A stretch of DNA of 64,000 bases, taken from assembly GCA_964016985.1 (NCBI GenBank), contig OZ024835.1, forward strand, positions 62,150,714 through 62,214,713, in the 5' to 3' direction. Below the pieces are notes generated by a model. The model made no database searches and was not told the origin of the DNA. It saw nothing but the letters and a program-made list of their open reading frames with translations. Below, one piece after another: positions 46,686-59,000 of the stretch. Numbering within the stretch: position 1 is the first letter of the stretch; every line of letters starts with the position of its first letter. The DNA comes from Anodontia alba (Eukaryota > Mollusca > Bivalvia > Lucinida > Lucinidae). The position numbers and the translations under genes are program-made.

Positions 46686-48479
46686 TCAACTTTTCTGTGA
46701 ACACCCAGGGCAGAGGAATGATCCTCTACTCCGGACAAATTTCACTTCTGAGCAGAATTCAAGATGCACCCATCCATGGCAATCATCACACTTTGCCCAT
46801 TTTACAAATTTCAAGTAAGGTAAGGATTTTAGTTTGTCTGGTTCTATTTGCTTGCAAACCACACATTTTTCGCTTTCATCATCACTTTCTTCAGATGTGA
46901 CAAGATTTGTTTGATGAAGCCCACTGGTTGAGGGTTTGGGTAACAGTAAATTCTTTGGTGATTTCTTTTCAGATGACTTTGGTGTTAAGCACAACTTTTT
47001 TTTAGCTTTTTCAATTTTCATTATTTGTTTTGGCTTCAGTTCTGGTCTTGATATTTCATATGCCTTGATTTTCTTTTCATATGCCATTTCAGTTATAGCC
47101 TGGCCCCCAGGGCTGGGTCTTTTCAACTTTTCACATACTTTTTCTGTATTTTGTGTTTTTGGGTTTATGTTTTCCTTTTCACTTTCAATCTTTTTAAACT
47201 TCTGCTGCAAAAATTTCTCCACTGCCTCTTTTCCACCTTTTAGGGCAACAACTTTCTTCAAAGGCTCTTTCTCTCGAAAACCTTCAGAGGGATACAACTT
47301 ATGTGGCTCAATGGTTTTACTGAATGGATAAATGCCTGTTTTTCTAAAAGCAGCTTGAATATTGGTGGGTGTCATAGCTTTTGAATAAGCCTTGCATGCA
47401 ATATCACACATATTAAACCTGTTTATTGTCTGACCAATGTTCCTTCTCATGAAAAGACTACATTCAGAATTATAAAATGTCTTTAAGGGTCCAAATACTG
47501 CAACATCCAGTGGTTGTAGTAAATGTGATGTGTGAGGAGGAAGTACAAACAGCACTATTTGGTGGTTTTTGGCCCAGTCAATGAGGGAAGAGGATACATG
47601 TGAGGCATGGCCATCATAAAGTATTAAAGTATGCTGTGATGGATCTGCATCTGATTGTTTAAAACGAAGAAAATGGTCCTGGAGATACTGTTGAAATATA
47701 GTAGAGTTGGACCAGCCAGACTCTGACATGACCCCAACCGCACCTGTACTAGCTCCTTTCATCAGATCTGGATTATACCTTTTTCCCTTAAAAACGAAGA
47801 ATGGTGGTAAAGAATTGCCAATAGCATTAATGCAGCCAAGCAGAGTTACTGTAGTGGATCTAGGAGAAGTAATAGACTGTGGTTTACTGTTTGCTGGAGC
47901 AATGACATTTGGAGGTGTGTGATTAGGCTGAAGTCCAGTTTCATCTAGGTTGTATATTAGATGTGGTTTATCCTTCAGGTTATATTTCTCAAGAATATGA
48001 TCAAGTTCATTGTAGTAGCTTTCTATAATTTCTGGAGTGGAACCCTTGGCCCTACAGGCCTCAAGATTTCTTGGATTCAGTGATCTCAGTCTGTCATGCC
48101 AGCGCTTCAAGAACCCTGTCAGCCAGTTGTTACTCAATGGTTTGCTTGATGGCCTTCTGCCGAGATGCTGAGCTAAATCTCCAGCTAGCGACTTCAGCTG
48201 CATATTTGTATAGCCATAGCCAAGTTCAGCTAGAACTTCAACATGGTCTACCAATGTTAGTTCCTCTTCTCTTGTCAATAATGGATCAGATCCACAAGCA
48301 TCATTATCTGGGTCAACTATACCAATAACTCTGTCTCGCAATGTCTGCACAGGAACCCCAAAGGTTCGAGCTGCTGTCCTGATAGCTTGATTACTTTGCT
48401 TCACAGCACTGTAAGCTCTGGCTAAGTTTTCTTTGCTGTATGTAGACCTTTTCTTTCTTATGACTTTTACTGGAGTTTG
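46686..48479 (-). CDS. pogo/Tigger-like DDE transposase with C-terminal PHD-type zinc finger
   Basis: 597 codons from a splice-acceptor-like TTTTTTTTCAG (ending at 48480) to the stop. There is no ATG between that acceptor and an upstream in-frame stop, so an upstream exon is needed; the first 25 codons include RKKRSTYSKENLARAY. Order: psq-type HTH (QSNQAIRTAARTFGVPVQTL), CENP-B-type HTH with NNWLTGFLKRW, then DDE_1 core with YNLDETGLQ (D179), ILYDGHASH (D289) and LLQPLDVAVFGPLK (D325; 35 residues between the last two). A Lys/Ser-rich linker leads to a C4HC3 zinc finger (CVVC, CDDCHGWVHLEFC, CPGC). No stop or frameshift is seen and all catalytic acids are present, so it may be active or recently so. 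It may be labelled a clz9-like transporter by automatic annotation; nothing here is membrane-like. Confidence 0.92.
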   Translation of the reverse strand, partial: QTPVKVIRKKRSTYSKENLARAYSAVKQSNQAIRTAARTFGVPVQTLRDRVIGIVDPDNDACGSDPLLTREEELTLVDHVEVLAELGYGYTNMQLKSLAGDLAQHLGRRPSSKPLSNNWLTGFLKRWHDRLRSLNPRNLEACRAKGSTPEIIESYYNELDHILEKYNLKDKPHLIYNLDETGLQPNHTPPNVIAPANSKPQSITSPRSTTVTLLGCINAIGNSLPPFFVFKGKRYNPDLMKGASTGAVGVMSESGWSNSTIFQQYLQDHFLRFKQSDADPSQHTLILYDGHASHVSSSLIDWAKNHQIVLFVLPPHTSHLLQPLDVAVFGPLKTFYNSECSLFMRRNIGQTINRFNMCDIACKAYSKAMTPTNIQAAFRKTGIYPFSKTIEPHKLYPSEGFREKEPLKKVVALKGGKEAVEKFLQQKFKKIESEKENINPKTQNTEKVCEKLKRPSPGGQAITEMAYEKKIKAYEISRPELKPKQIMKIEKAKKKLCLTPKSSEKKSPKNLLLPKPSTSGLHQTNLVTSEESDDESEKCVVCKQIEPDKLKSLPYLKFVKWAKCDDCHGWVHLEFCSEVKFVRSRGSFLCPGCSQKS

Positions 48480-49140
48480 CTGAAAAAAAATGCAAAGATA
48501 GCATCAGAATGGGGGTAAAAAATATAAAAACAATTCTAGTAGGTTCAGCAGATCTTTTTACACTGTAAACCAGTTCCAAAATGTCTGGGAAAATATGAAT
48601 GGACAATGGACAGTTTTTCATGCACTTAAAATATAATTATTTCATTAGTATCTTGGTCATGATGATGATGTTTGGTAGTACTTTTTTATCACATTTACTA
48701 TTATTATTGTATTTATTATGTACATAATTTCATATGACCATTTAACACAGTCATCCTTAAAAAAAGAAAAAAAAAAAATGAACCAAAAAAAAAAAAAAAA
48801 AAAGAAATGGAAAATATTATTTGGGCATCAACTGTAGATGTTACTGGTCACGTGACTTTGTTGACAGGATCAGGACGCTAGCAGACATGTCAGACTGAAT
48901 GTCCTTTGCAATTTTTTTTGTTTTTAAATGGTAAAAACAGTTCAAATTTGCATTTTAATTGGTGAAACATTGACATTTCATATGATAATGCAATTGATAA
49001 GGTAAGTTTCATTCAAAAAACCTGTTTTTTTCGCATATTTCTGTCTTGACAACTGGAGCACAGAATGTAAACTTCCGGATTCCTCTATCGATGACGTCAA
49101 AATGGCCGATTCACGCGAAAAGCACGCGAATGAAAAGAAA

Positions 49141-49176
49141 TGAACGGAGTTATGAGACTGAACGGAGTTATGAGAC
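49141..49176 (-). repeat. pogo element right terminal repeat, doubled
   Basis: TGAACGGAGTTATGAGAC twice in tandem with an 18-bp period, inverted relative to 46157-46173. Confidence 0.88.
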
Positions 49177-49232
49177 ACTGCCATAGTTATTCGATCTCCA
49201 GCTAAAGAGTGATCGGCAAGAGAGAAAACTAA

Positions 49233-49320
49233 AATCCACTATAGCGTAACGGTTAGTATTTCCGCATTGTAAGTAGTGGGCAAGAGGTAAGTAGTCGTGG
49301 GTTCGATCCCTTTGCAGGCA
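49233..49320 (+). mobile_element. tRNA-like sequence / SINE head
   Basis: TATAGCGTAACGGTTAGTAT (A-box-like) and GTGGGTTCGATCCCTTTGC (B box), about 12 bases too long in the middle for a tRNA. T-rich sequence follows. Confidence 0.5.
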
Positions 49321-49628
49321 CACATTTTTTTTCAAACTTTTTCTTTCTTTTCTTCTTTTGTTTTGTTTTCCTTTCCTTAGTTTACAATTTATAATCAAAC
49401 TAGCCATCGTAGTTGATATTTTTATTCCATCCCAACGTGAGACTATTAATTTGGACTGAATCATGCCTTATACCACCTACTTACATATAAGAAATAATCA
49501 GATCTCCTCTAGGAAAAAAACATCAACTAAAAAAAAAAAAAAAGAAAAGAAACAGTCTGGTACTATCGGCAACTACCGTTTTTTTTTTTTTTTAAATAAA
49601 AGCTAGCTCCCCGTCATGTTTGAAAGAA

Positions 49629-49735
49629 GTTAACCCTAGTCCTTCTGAGCCCGGATATACCACGCCTTTACAAAATCTGTAGATCCAGATCAGTTGGCTT
49701 CTGAATCAAGTAATCTGATTGGCAGAAAATTATAC
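49629..49735. repeat. MITE, family C, right part deleted
   Basis: TTAACCCTAGTCCTTCTGAG to AGTTGGCTTCTGAATCAAGT. Ends about 110 bases before the CCDC43 start codon. Confidence 0.78.
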
Positions 49736-49844
49736 AGTGCCGGATACTCTGAACTTAGGTGAACTTGATTCCAGTCTAATCGGAGTTGACTGTTCTTGTC
49801 GGTGAATAGGAAGACCCCTTTCACGAAGTACGATTTCCGGTAAA

Positions 49845-50015
49845 ATGGCAGCCTCCTTGGAGGGGTTTGAGACATGGCTTACTGAAAAGCTGTTGGCAGT
49901 GAATCCTGACACAGATACCGATGTGTTTGTGTCATATATTACTGGGATATTAGAAGAGGAAAGTCCTGAAGATGAAAAGAAGGAGTCAATTGTAGATTTA
50001 TTGGGCCAAGTCGTG
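49845..50015 (+). CDS. CCDC43: CCDC43 exon 1
   Basis: 57 codons, MAASLEGFETWLTEKL to DLLGQVV; donor GTGGTAAAT. Includes the VFVSYITGILEEE segment. Confidence 0.92.
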
Positions 50016-53000
50016 GTAAATATGCAAGTTTTATTTTTGATTAATTTTTGCGGACAGAACCAGTATTCGTAATGGTAAATTTAAACTGAAGGAAACTTAC
50101 ACTTTATTCAACAACTCATTGATTTTCTTCAAGATTAGGAAAGATGCAGCAATTCCAAAAACCTGAGCAACATATTTCTTTCCAGTGGCAAGGACTGCCT
50201 TGGATCTGGTACTGGACCTCTAGCCTGAGGCTAGGGATCCATTACCTTGGTGATTGATTGTCACTGGACATATCACCAGTAAAAATTCAGATTTTAACCT
50301 GATCTCTAGAAGTCTAATACCATGGCTACTGGATCTTCAGTCTATGCTAGTACAATAGGCTGGAGCTCCAGTAATATGTTGATGAATTTCTTGCCACAAA
50401 TGAGCTTTATTTAGTGGTGGAATATGTCTTTAGTTCTCAATATATTTTGACGATATCTCAACAATGGGAAGTACTCTTACTGTATTTACCGTAAGTATTG
50501 GGACATCTTATCTCCTTACCAGACCTCCTAAATTTTGAAATAGGTCATTCAAGTACATCTCTTGATCTGTCAAAAATATTGCTGTATGTATGGCAAACAG
50601 TGTAGACCCTGGACAGATGTGGCATCTGTTCTGGGTCTACAGTGTTTGCAAAGGCCTACCTGTCCCAATACCTAGGGTTATTTTGGTAATTTGTGTACAA
50701 ATGGATCTCACCCGCCCCTGGCCCCAATCTTATCAAAAATGGGATCATTAGGAGTTATCTACATATAGCTGTGTTTGGTATCAAATTAATATTGTTGATG
50801 AGTACTTAATAGATGACCTGAATGGGTCTCATCAACATCCAGTCCAAGTCACATCCTTTGGAGAGGCCATAAGGAGCCGGAACCCAAGTATGGGCATATT
50901 TAGAAGGTAACCTAGTTCAGGGTCAGCAGCTTTTGGCATATAAGGTCTCACCTACACTAAATCTCTGCCCGATTCCCAAAATGACCAGATAAGCCAGGCC
51001 ATACAAAAAAATGTGAGGAAAAAAAAAGTAGGGTACTAGGGACTTTGTTCTTTTTTTTATTTTATATAGAAATTACAAGATGTGTTCTGTAATTGGCCTA
51101 AGCTAATATCATATTTATCCTTAAGTATTTGGACACCTTAACTCCTTACCATACTTGTCTTAAATTCGAAATAGTCAATTTGACTACCTTTTGATGTGTC
51201 TAAAATATTGCTGAATGTATGGCAAACAGTGTAGAGTCAGTCACTCTGGTCAGATGACACATACTTTGGCATCTGATCTGGGTCAGCACTGTTTTCAGAG
51301 GTCTATCTGTTCCAATACTTAGGGTTATTACAGTAAGGTAGGAGCCAAAGTGCAGTCAATAATAATAATAATAATAATCGACTTTATTTATAGAGGGTAA
51401 CACATTTAGTAATCTAGTACTAATCTTCCATGTGGCCCTCTTTTTTCCTGGGTAGAAAACAGTACTAAGCAATGTGGATAAAGTCTCTTGCTCAAGGAAA
51501 CAACACTTGCAGTTAGTGGGGATCGAACCCGGTACCTCTCGATCTCGAGTCCGACGCTTTACCACTGCACCACAGCGCTCCACAAATGGCAAGTCTGATT
51601 GCAAATCTAGGCTTTGCAAGTTCAAATTGCAACTTGGCCAGTCCACATAACATTTGCAGTGACTGATAATGTAATCATTTCTATAGTCATCATCCATTTC
51701 TACTGATTCAAAAAGGGCAGTTGTTAGTTACACTGTACTGGCAAAGAATGCACATAATATACCAGTTTGTTAATCACATAAAAGACTAAGCCTGCCTAGG
51801 AAAAGTGTGAGTAGGTTAATTGACTGGCTTGACAGGACCTTAACTGTGTTGACTGGGTCGTAAAACTTCAAATCAAATAAAAATGACCTTCCACCACACC
51901 CACAACACGATATTCAGACACTTCACTTCTACAAAATTTTAACTGCACTACAACCTCCATATTACATGGTTTGTTATAACACGGTTTTGGATATAACATG
52001 GTCCAAAGATGGATCCGAAAAATGTATAGACTATATTGAAAAATAACCATAAATGGTCATTTTTCAATATAATCTATATATTTTTGTTTGGATATAAGAC
52101 AGTTGTTTAACTAACACGGTTTATTCTTTGGACCCCAACAATAGTGTTATAAAGAGGTTGTGGTGTTGTCTATATGGCTATCTGATGATGCATCTAAAAA
52201 GAGCAAACTTAATGATAAACAGTTTCAACCCAGATAAACTGCTCATTCATTTGAGCAGTTTGACATAGATTTACTCTGTTTATTCAGATAAATACAGTAC
52301 ATGATGTACTTGCCAATCACAACAATTGTTGTCTGCTTTGTCATCTGCTTGTGATTTTAAAAGTCATTTTTGCAAACAGTGTGGACCCTGATCAGACTGC
52401 TTCTCTAGGAGCAGTCTGATCTGGATCCACACTGTTTGCCTGTATGCAAAAATAGATTTGAAAAGTTTGCAAGAATATTCAGCAGACGACATAAACAGAC
52501 AACATTTTCAGATGCAGGTTTTCTTGATGTTATAAGGGTTAATGAATTAACATTAAAATGTCGTTAGCCAGATCTCTCAAAAGATATTTAAGCTAGAGCC
52601 TTGATATTTCGTATACTGATTGGGATTGAGGAGGAGATCACCTGATTAAATTTTCAACCAACTAAATGGAATGTTGTTGGAGTTATGGTCCTTTACAGTT
52701 TTGATGTTTTTATGAAAGCTTGAAGAAAATTGCCAGGTTTCACAAGAAAAAAAAATGAGCAGGGTTCCACATCAGACATAAGCGTGGAAGTTTTGGAATG
52801 CCAGAGAAAGAGATTTGACTTTCAACTTTGGGAGATTACGATGGATTGTTTTGCTATAAATTGGACAAGGTTCTTAATAGACAGTCTACTGCTAAAAGAC
52901 ACTAGTTACAATGTATAAATTTCAGTTCATTTTAAGAATCTTATAACAGGTTTCCTTCCTGATATAGCTTTTACACGTAAATGTTGTTTTCAGGAAGAAG

Positions 53001-56000
53001 GACAAGAAGGTCTGTGTGAGGAATTGCTTAGGAAATGGGAACAATTCTTTGGGGAGAGGACGAAGTCAGAAGACAAGAGCACAGGTTAGTGAGGCTGTGC
53101 TAAATAAAGCTCCGTTGCTCAAAGAAGTTGGTTACTTTATTGATTCTATATTTATTATAAATATTCAGACATCTTAAAGCTTAGCACTCTGGGTAAAATT
53201 TTCAGCAGACATCATATTGTTATGTTTATCTTATTTTTCCCAGAAAATAGGTTTGATGTTTCATGCATATTGTCTCCAATGGAATTAGCCAAGTTAGTGG
53301 TAAAGGTTAATTTACGGGAAATTTATGTACTTTCAAGGGGTAGGTAACTCACTCAGTATTGTTTTTTTCTCCCTTCAGAAAAGTTGTTTGCTCTAACATG
53401 AAATGCCTAACCTTATTTTCTGGAAAAATAAGAAAATATTGATAAATGTTGTGACTGTTATCATCTGAAAATTTCATCAAGCATGCTGTTAAGACATTAA
53501 AGTTTAGACCTACTTGAGATAACCATCAGACTATGCATTGTTGCTTTGAAAGACCATAACTGTCCAGTGCTGGGTGAAAACCAGGGCAGTTCTTGCCAAG
53601 TCAGCTGGAAAATACTCTGTGAAACAATTGCAGCCCTGAAGGTGACAGTCAAAGCATTTATATATATATTGGCAAGTTGTTTTATCTTCTGTGTTTTGTT
53701 ATAGCATCAAATATATACCCTGCTGTTGAATGTGTATAAAATAAACAATGTGAATGCTGTGGATGCTAATATTAAGGTTAAAGATAGATGCACCTGAAAG
53801 GCTCTGGTGCCATCTTGCAAAGGGAGGCAGCATTTGCAAACAGCAAGTTGCCTGACTGGGATTTCAAAACTAGTGTTCACCGTAATAACCAGGGCCCAGT
53901 TGTTCAAAGCTAACGACGTCGTTAGTTAACAATTCGTTAAAATTTACATAGAGTGATACGCAAATATGCAGTGCAAAAGCTACTCACATTTTTTCAGCAA
54001 AAAATATCAGACTATTGTATATTGAATCCGCTAAAACACTTAATGAAATGACCCTTAACAAGCTCGTTAAGCTAACGATGCTTTGAACAACTGGGCCCTG
54101 AAGTATTGGGACAGATAGGCCTTTGCAAACAGTGTAGACCCAGATCAGATGCCACAGAAAGCGATGTCTGATCAGGGTGTACACTGTTTGCCATACATCC
54201 AGCAATATTTTAGACACATCAAGAAGATGTGTTAATAGAACGGACTATTTCAAATTTTAGGACAAATATGGTAGGTAGATAAGGTGTCTCAGTACTCAGG
54301 GTTAATACGATACTCTTAAAGGAAAGAATTGAGACCCCTATTGAGATAGTAAGAAATATTTGCAGGTCAGAGTTACATTTGTATTTTCCAGTATTAATCA
54401 TAAACGGTAAAATTCCGCTATTAAAGACCACCTTTGGTACTGCCTAAAAGTGGCAGAGCATGAAATAAGGGGAGTATCCGAGTAAAATACCCATATGTTT
54501 TGAGCAAATACTCTTTTATTTTCAAAAAAACTTGGGTATTGATACCCAGTTGATTTGACAGTATACGCAATTATTTCCAAATTCAAGGGTGAAAACTAAA
54601 GTTTTAAGGCCAGAAAAGCACATGATTACTATTTTATATTATGATTACTGCACATAATAGGTGTTTTTATTCTTCAAATGACAAAAACTATCATAAAATT
54701 AATAGGATATAATGAAATATCATGTTTTAAATACCTAAATCAGGCTTTTTTGTGCTCTTTTTTCTGAATTATAAGTTTTACCCAATTAATTTTCATTTAG
54801 CGGGGTATCCTAACTCAAACCGAAAAATGAAAATATGATTTTACTCAATGGATTAAATTTTAATGGGGTTAAATACCCAAATGCCCCCAAAATTATCTGT
54901 TGCTCTGAAGTGGTCTTATTTGTGGGGTGGTCTTAATATTGAATATAGAAGACAGTAAATGTCCTAAAATTTTGAACACATTTTTGGCCAAACATTTGCT
55001 TTTAAGCAAATGTTTCTTAAAATACTTAGTGGAAAGGCAAACAGTGGAGACCCAGATCACACTGCTCCTAAAGGAGCAGTCTGATCTGAGTCTAAACTGT
55101 TTGTATATGCCATTTTGTTAGAAACTTTGTAAAACATATGGGACTGACATAAGCTGGTCTTAATAGTGGAGTGGTCGTAATTTCGAGTGGTCGCAATAGC
55201 GAAATTTTACTGGGATTTAAACAACCAAGGCCTTGATCAGTCTGTGCATCTGTGCAGTCTGATCAGAGCTTTCATCATTAGCTTAGAATATGTCAGCAGA
55301 GAATGTCATCTTCAGAGTATGCAGCTGCATGAGATAATATTGTGGGTCTTTGTTATTCCCATATGTCAGAAGGTCCAGAGTTCTTGATGAGATGCTTTTT
55401 TTTTTTTTTCTTTTAAACAAAAAATATTGATACTTTTCTTATTTGTCCTTAGAAACATGTTGTTGGAAATATACCTTGTAGGCACTCATTAGAAAGCAAT
55501 TCCATGGATAAATAAGAAAAATGTTATATATAGTTCCAGATATTCAAGGTGTGTCTTTCAACCAAAATGTTTTGATATTTTTCTTATTTCTCCACAAAAA
55601 ATATCTGTTGAGGGCACTCATAAGAAGCACCCTGCTAAGGCAATTCTAATTCACAACTTTTCTTGCACACCAGGTAAGGCTGTCTTGGATTTTACCCTGG
55701 GATATAATTTCTTATCCTACCCAGGGTAAGATAAAAATTAAGAATTCTCACGTGTTTGATATGCACTGGTTGTAATGAATGTCACATACGCTATCATTAA
55801 GATTTACGTCACTGAACGTAATGACGTAATTAAACGCCACAGTAATGTCATCACAATATGGTGGAAATGAAAGGTGTGCAAGAAAATGAATCTTTCATGG
55901 TTGTGAGAGGTAGATATAAAAATCTGTCCCTCGCGATCAATGTCTGGCATCACAGTGATCCTAGGGAGGGATTTTTCTGTTTACCCATCACACCCATGAT

Positions 56001-59000
56001 AGATCCTTATGAAATTTCTTTGAATAAAAATTAAAACAGTGTAGTGTAGTTATTCATTTTACCTATCTAGAGGTCTGAGGGCCCTCTATCCGTATTACAC
56101 ACAGGGATTGGAAACCAGGATTAATCCTGCTTTCAGTATTGAGAATTTTTGTTTTAAGCATGAGATTTCACTTTTACACTTGTTCACAAGACCATCTTTT
56201 TGTGTTATATGTACCGGTAGTGATTTTGGCTAATATTTGCCTGAAACAACTTTAAAAATTAATTATTAAACTAATTTTTATTGTATACTCCAGATAAGAG
56301 GGAGTATCCACATAATAATTTTCTTATTTCTCAATAAAAACATATGTTGTGGGTACTCATTAGAAGCACCTCCTGAGGTGCTTCTAATGAGTACCCACAA
56401 CATATGTTTTTATTAAGAAAAATAATAGTAGTTTTTGGACAGAAATTTTAGATTTCAGGATTGGATATTAGCGACTGTTCTCACCCCTATTCACATCAAG
56501 TGTATGGTTTATTTTGATAGATTTGGCAGAGCATCTTTCCGACATTTTGGAACATCAGAAGATAGAATCAGTCAAACCTAAAGAACAGACGGAGGAAGAG
56601 AAAGCAAGAAAAGCTGCCATCTTAGCTGCGTACAGTGCTGTATCAAGTGGTGAAGAATATCCTTTGTAGTTCCATGAACCAGCTCTCTTTTAACCCTTAA
56701 AACGCCAAGAAAACCTGCATCTGAAAATGTTGTCTGTTTATGTCATCTGCTGAATATTCTTGCAAAAACTTTTCAAACCTATTTTTGCATAACGTCAAAT
56801 AGTGTGGACCCAGATCAGACTGCTCCTCTAGGAGCAGTCCGATATGGGTCCACACTGTTTGCAAAAATGACTTTTAAAATCACAAGCAGATGACAAAGCA
56901 GACGACAATTGTTGTGATTGGCAGTTTAAGGGTTAACATGCACAGATTCATCCTGTGTATGCACAATGTCTCATCTGAGTGTTTGCTCTAAATTGATGCT
57001 TTCTATAGTGTCAAATAATTCATTTAGCAGACAGCAAAGGTGCTGATCAGACTGCGCATCTGCGCAGTCTAATCTGCACCTTTGCTGCCAGCATGTGTCT
57101 GAAGACAGATTGTGGCGTGACGCAGCCCAAGTGAGATTGCCGCATTAACCCTTAGTATTCATACAGACAGGCCTGGGCAAACAGTGCAAAGCCAGATTAG
57201 ATGCAGCAGGGTGTACACTCTTTGCCACTCATCCAGTGATTTTTAGACACATGGACAATTCAGAAAATATCAAAATGAAGTTGCTGAAATTTTGTGACGG
57301 ATGTAAAGAGGTAAGGTTAGGCACTTCTAATGAGTAACTACAAAGTATGTTTTCATGGAGAAATAGGAATTAGGATCAGCACCTTTGGGTTGAAAAATGC
57401 CTGAAGATTTCTTTCATGACACGCTTCAGCAGACTTGTTAAGTAGGTATGTCTGATGGTAATTCTGGGAATATTTTCTCCAATTCTGCATAAAATTACTT
57501 TGCCGTTGAGGCCTCGAATTCCTTAGAATCATTGATTGAAATGTGGCACAATAAGAAAAAAAAATTGTTTGTATGGTTGATTTTTTTTATCCCAAATACT
57601 GAATTAATTTTGTTTGTGTTGAGGTTTTATGGTCCAGTCAACCTAATGGGGTCATGTCAAGTGCAGTCAGTTTACCTAACCACACTTTTACTGGGCAGGC
57701 TTAGTCCTCTAAGTTGTTAACCAGTATTGTGCACATTCTTACACCAGAAAGAAATGCTGGATTAAGGGAATATGTTTAACTGCTTACCTTAACCTGCATC
57801 AGAGATGAAGAGGCTGATGATGTCAGTGGAGCAACAGGGGGCGCTGCTGGAGGAAAGGGAGATGACTGTAAGTATACCACAAATTATTCAGTTTTCAAAA
57901 AGAAATAGCTCCCCAAGTGCACTGTTGCAAAACTGCTGCATAGTCTCATATCGAGGGTTGATCACAAGACTGTAGCAAGTCAGATGGTTGTTTTTCCCAA
58001 TACTTAATCTCCTCACCATGAAGGCATTAGGAAGATTACAACATTTCTTTCTGTAAACAATGGAAATTCAGGTGCCATTGCTCGTATGAGCAATGGCACC
58101 TAAATTTGCATTGTTTACAAAGGGATCAAAGTTGCACCTAAACAAGGGTTTCAAAAATATGTTTGAGTTACTACAGTCTTATGCTCGACCCTCAAATATA
58201 AGGTGCTTTTTTCTACCAAAAATTGATATTTTCTTATATCTCCATGAAAACATATGTTGTGGGTACTCATTAGAATGGCCTCACTGAGGGGCATCTAATC
58301 AGTCCCCACAACATGTTTTCATAGAGAGATAAGTAAAATAATTTCCGGATACCATCCTTTTATCTCTAGCTATGCTGCAATGAGTGTTATGCCTGCAATA
58401 CCCTACACAGTTAAAGCTTTAAGCTGGTAACTTAAGCATAGCTCAAGATAAGATAATTTTTCAGTCCAAAAGTATTGATATTTTTCTTACTTCTGCACAA
58501 AAACAGATGTTGTGGGTACTCATTAGAAGTGCCTCAGTGAGGCACTTCTAATGAGTATTGTTTGTTTGTGTTGAGGTTTTACGGCCCAGTCAACCCAGTG
58601 GGGTCATGTCGAGCGCGGTCAGTTTACCTAACCACACGTTTACTGGGCAGGCTTAGTCCTCTAAGCGGTTAACCAGTATTGTGCACATTCTTTCGCCAGA
58701 AACTGACAACTGCCCTTTTTGAATCAGTGGAAGGGAGAGAATGACCATAGGAAATATTTCATGATCAATCTCCACGAAAGAATGTTGCCAACCTCGGCAG
58801 GGTCGAATCCATGACTCCTGGTCTCCAGTCAGACGCTCATCCAAATGCGCCACCGAGGCTGGCTTTTTAATGAGTAACACAACATACGTTTTCATGGAGA
58901 AGTAAGAAAAATACATGTATTTAACTGATACCCCATCTTATCTAGACCATAGATGCTTAAGGTGAGACTAGTTTTGGGTAAAAGTCTCAAAATTTCAGAA

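Larger units (their letters stand above)
46151..49180 (-). mobile_element. pogo/Tigger-type DNA transposon (about 3.0 kb)
   Basis: TCTCATAACTCCGTTCA at 46157-46173 is exactly inverted at 49159-49175; outward ends CAGGAT(46151) and CACTG(49180) resemble the CAG start of pogo-family termini. The motif occurs twice at each side (also 46361-46373 and 49141-49153). A clear TA duplication is not visible, so ends are approximate. It contains one transposase frame on the minus strand. Confidence 0.8.

Noticed and set aside
46936..48328. Plus-strand frames across the pogo transposase
   Set aside because: They are shadows of the minus-strand transposase, which alone carries a conserved motif order.
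49920..50072. CCDC43 exon 1 reading on to 50072
   Set aside because: The frame stays open past 50015, but GTAAAT at 50016 is a donor and the next exon continues the family alignment in phase.
51500..51595. Possible tRNA gene on the minus strand
   Set aside because: The tRNA-like head is attached to a SINE body with an (ATT)n tail; the cloverleaf is imperfect.
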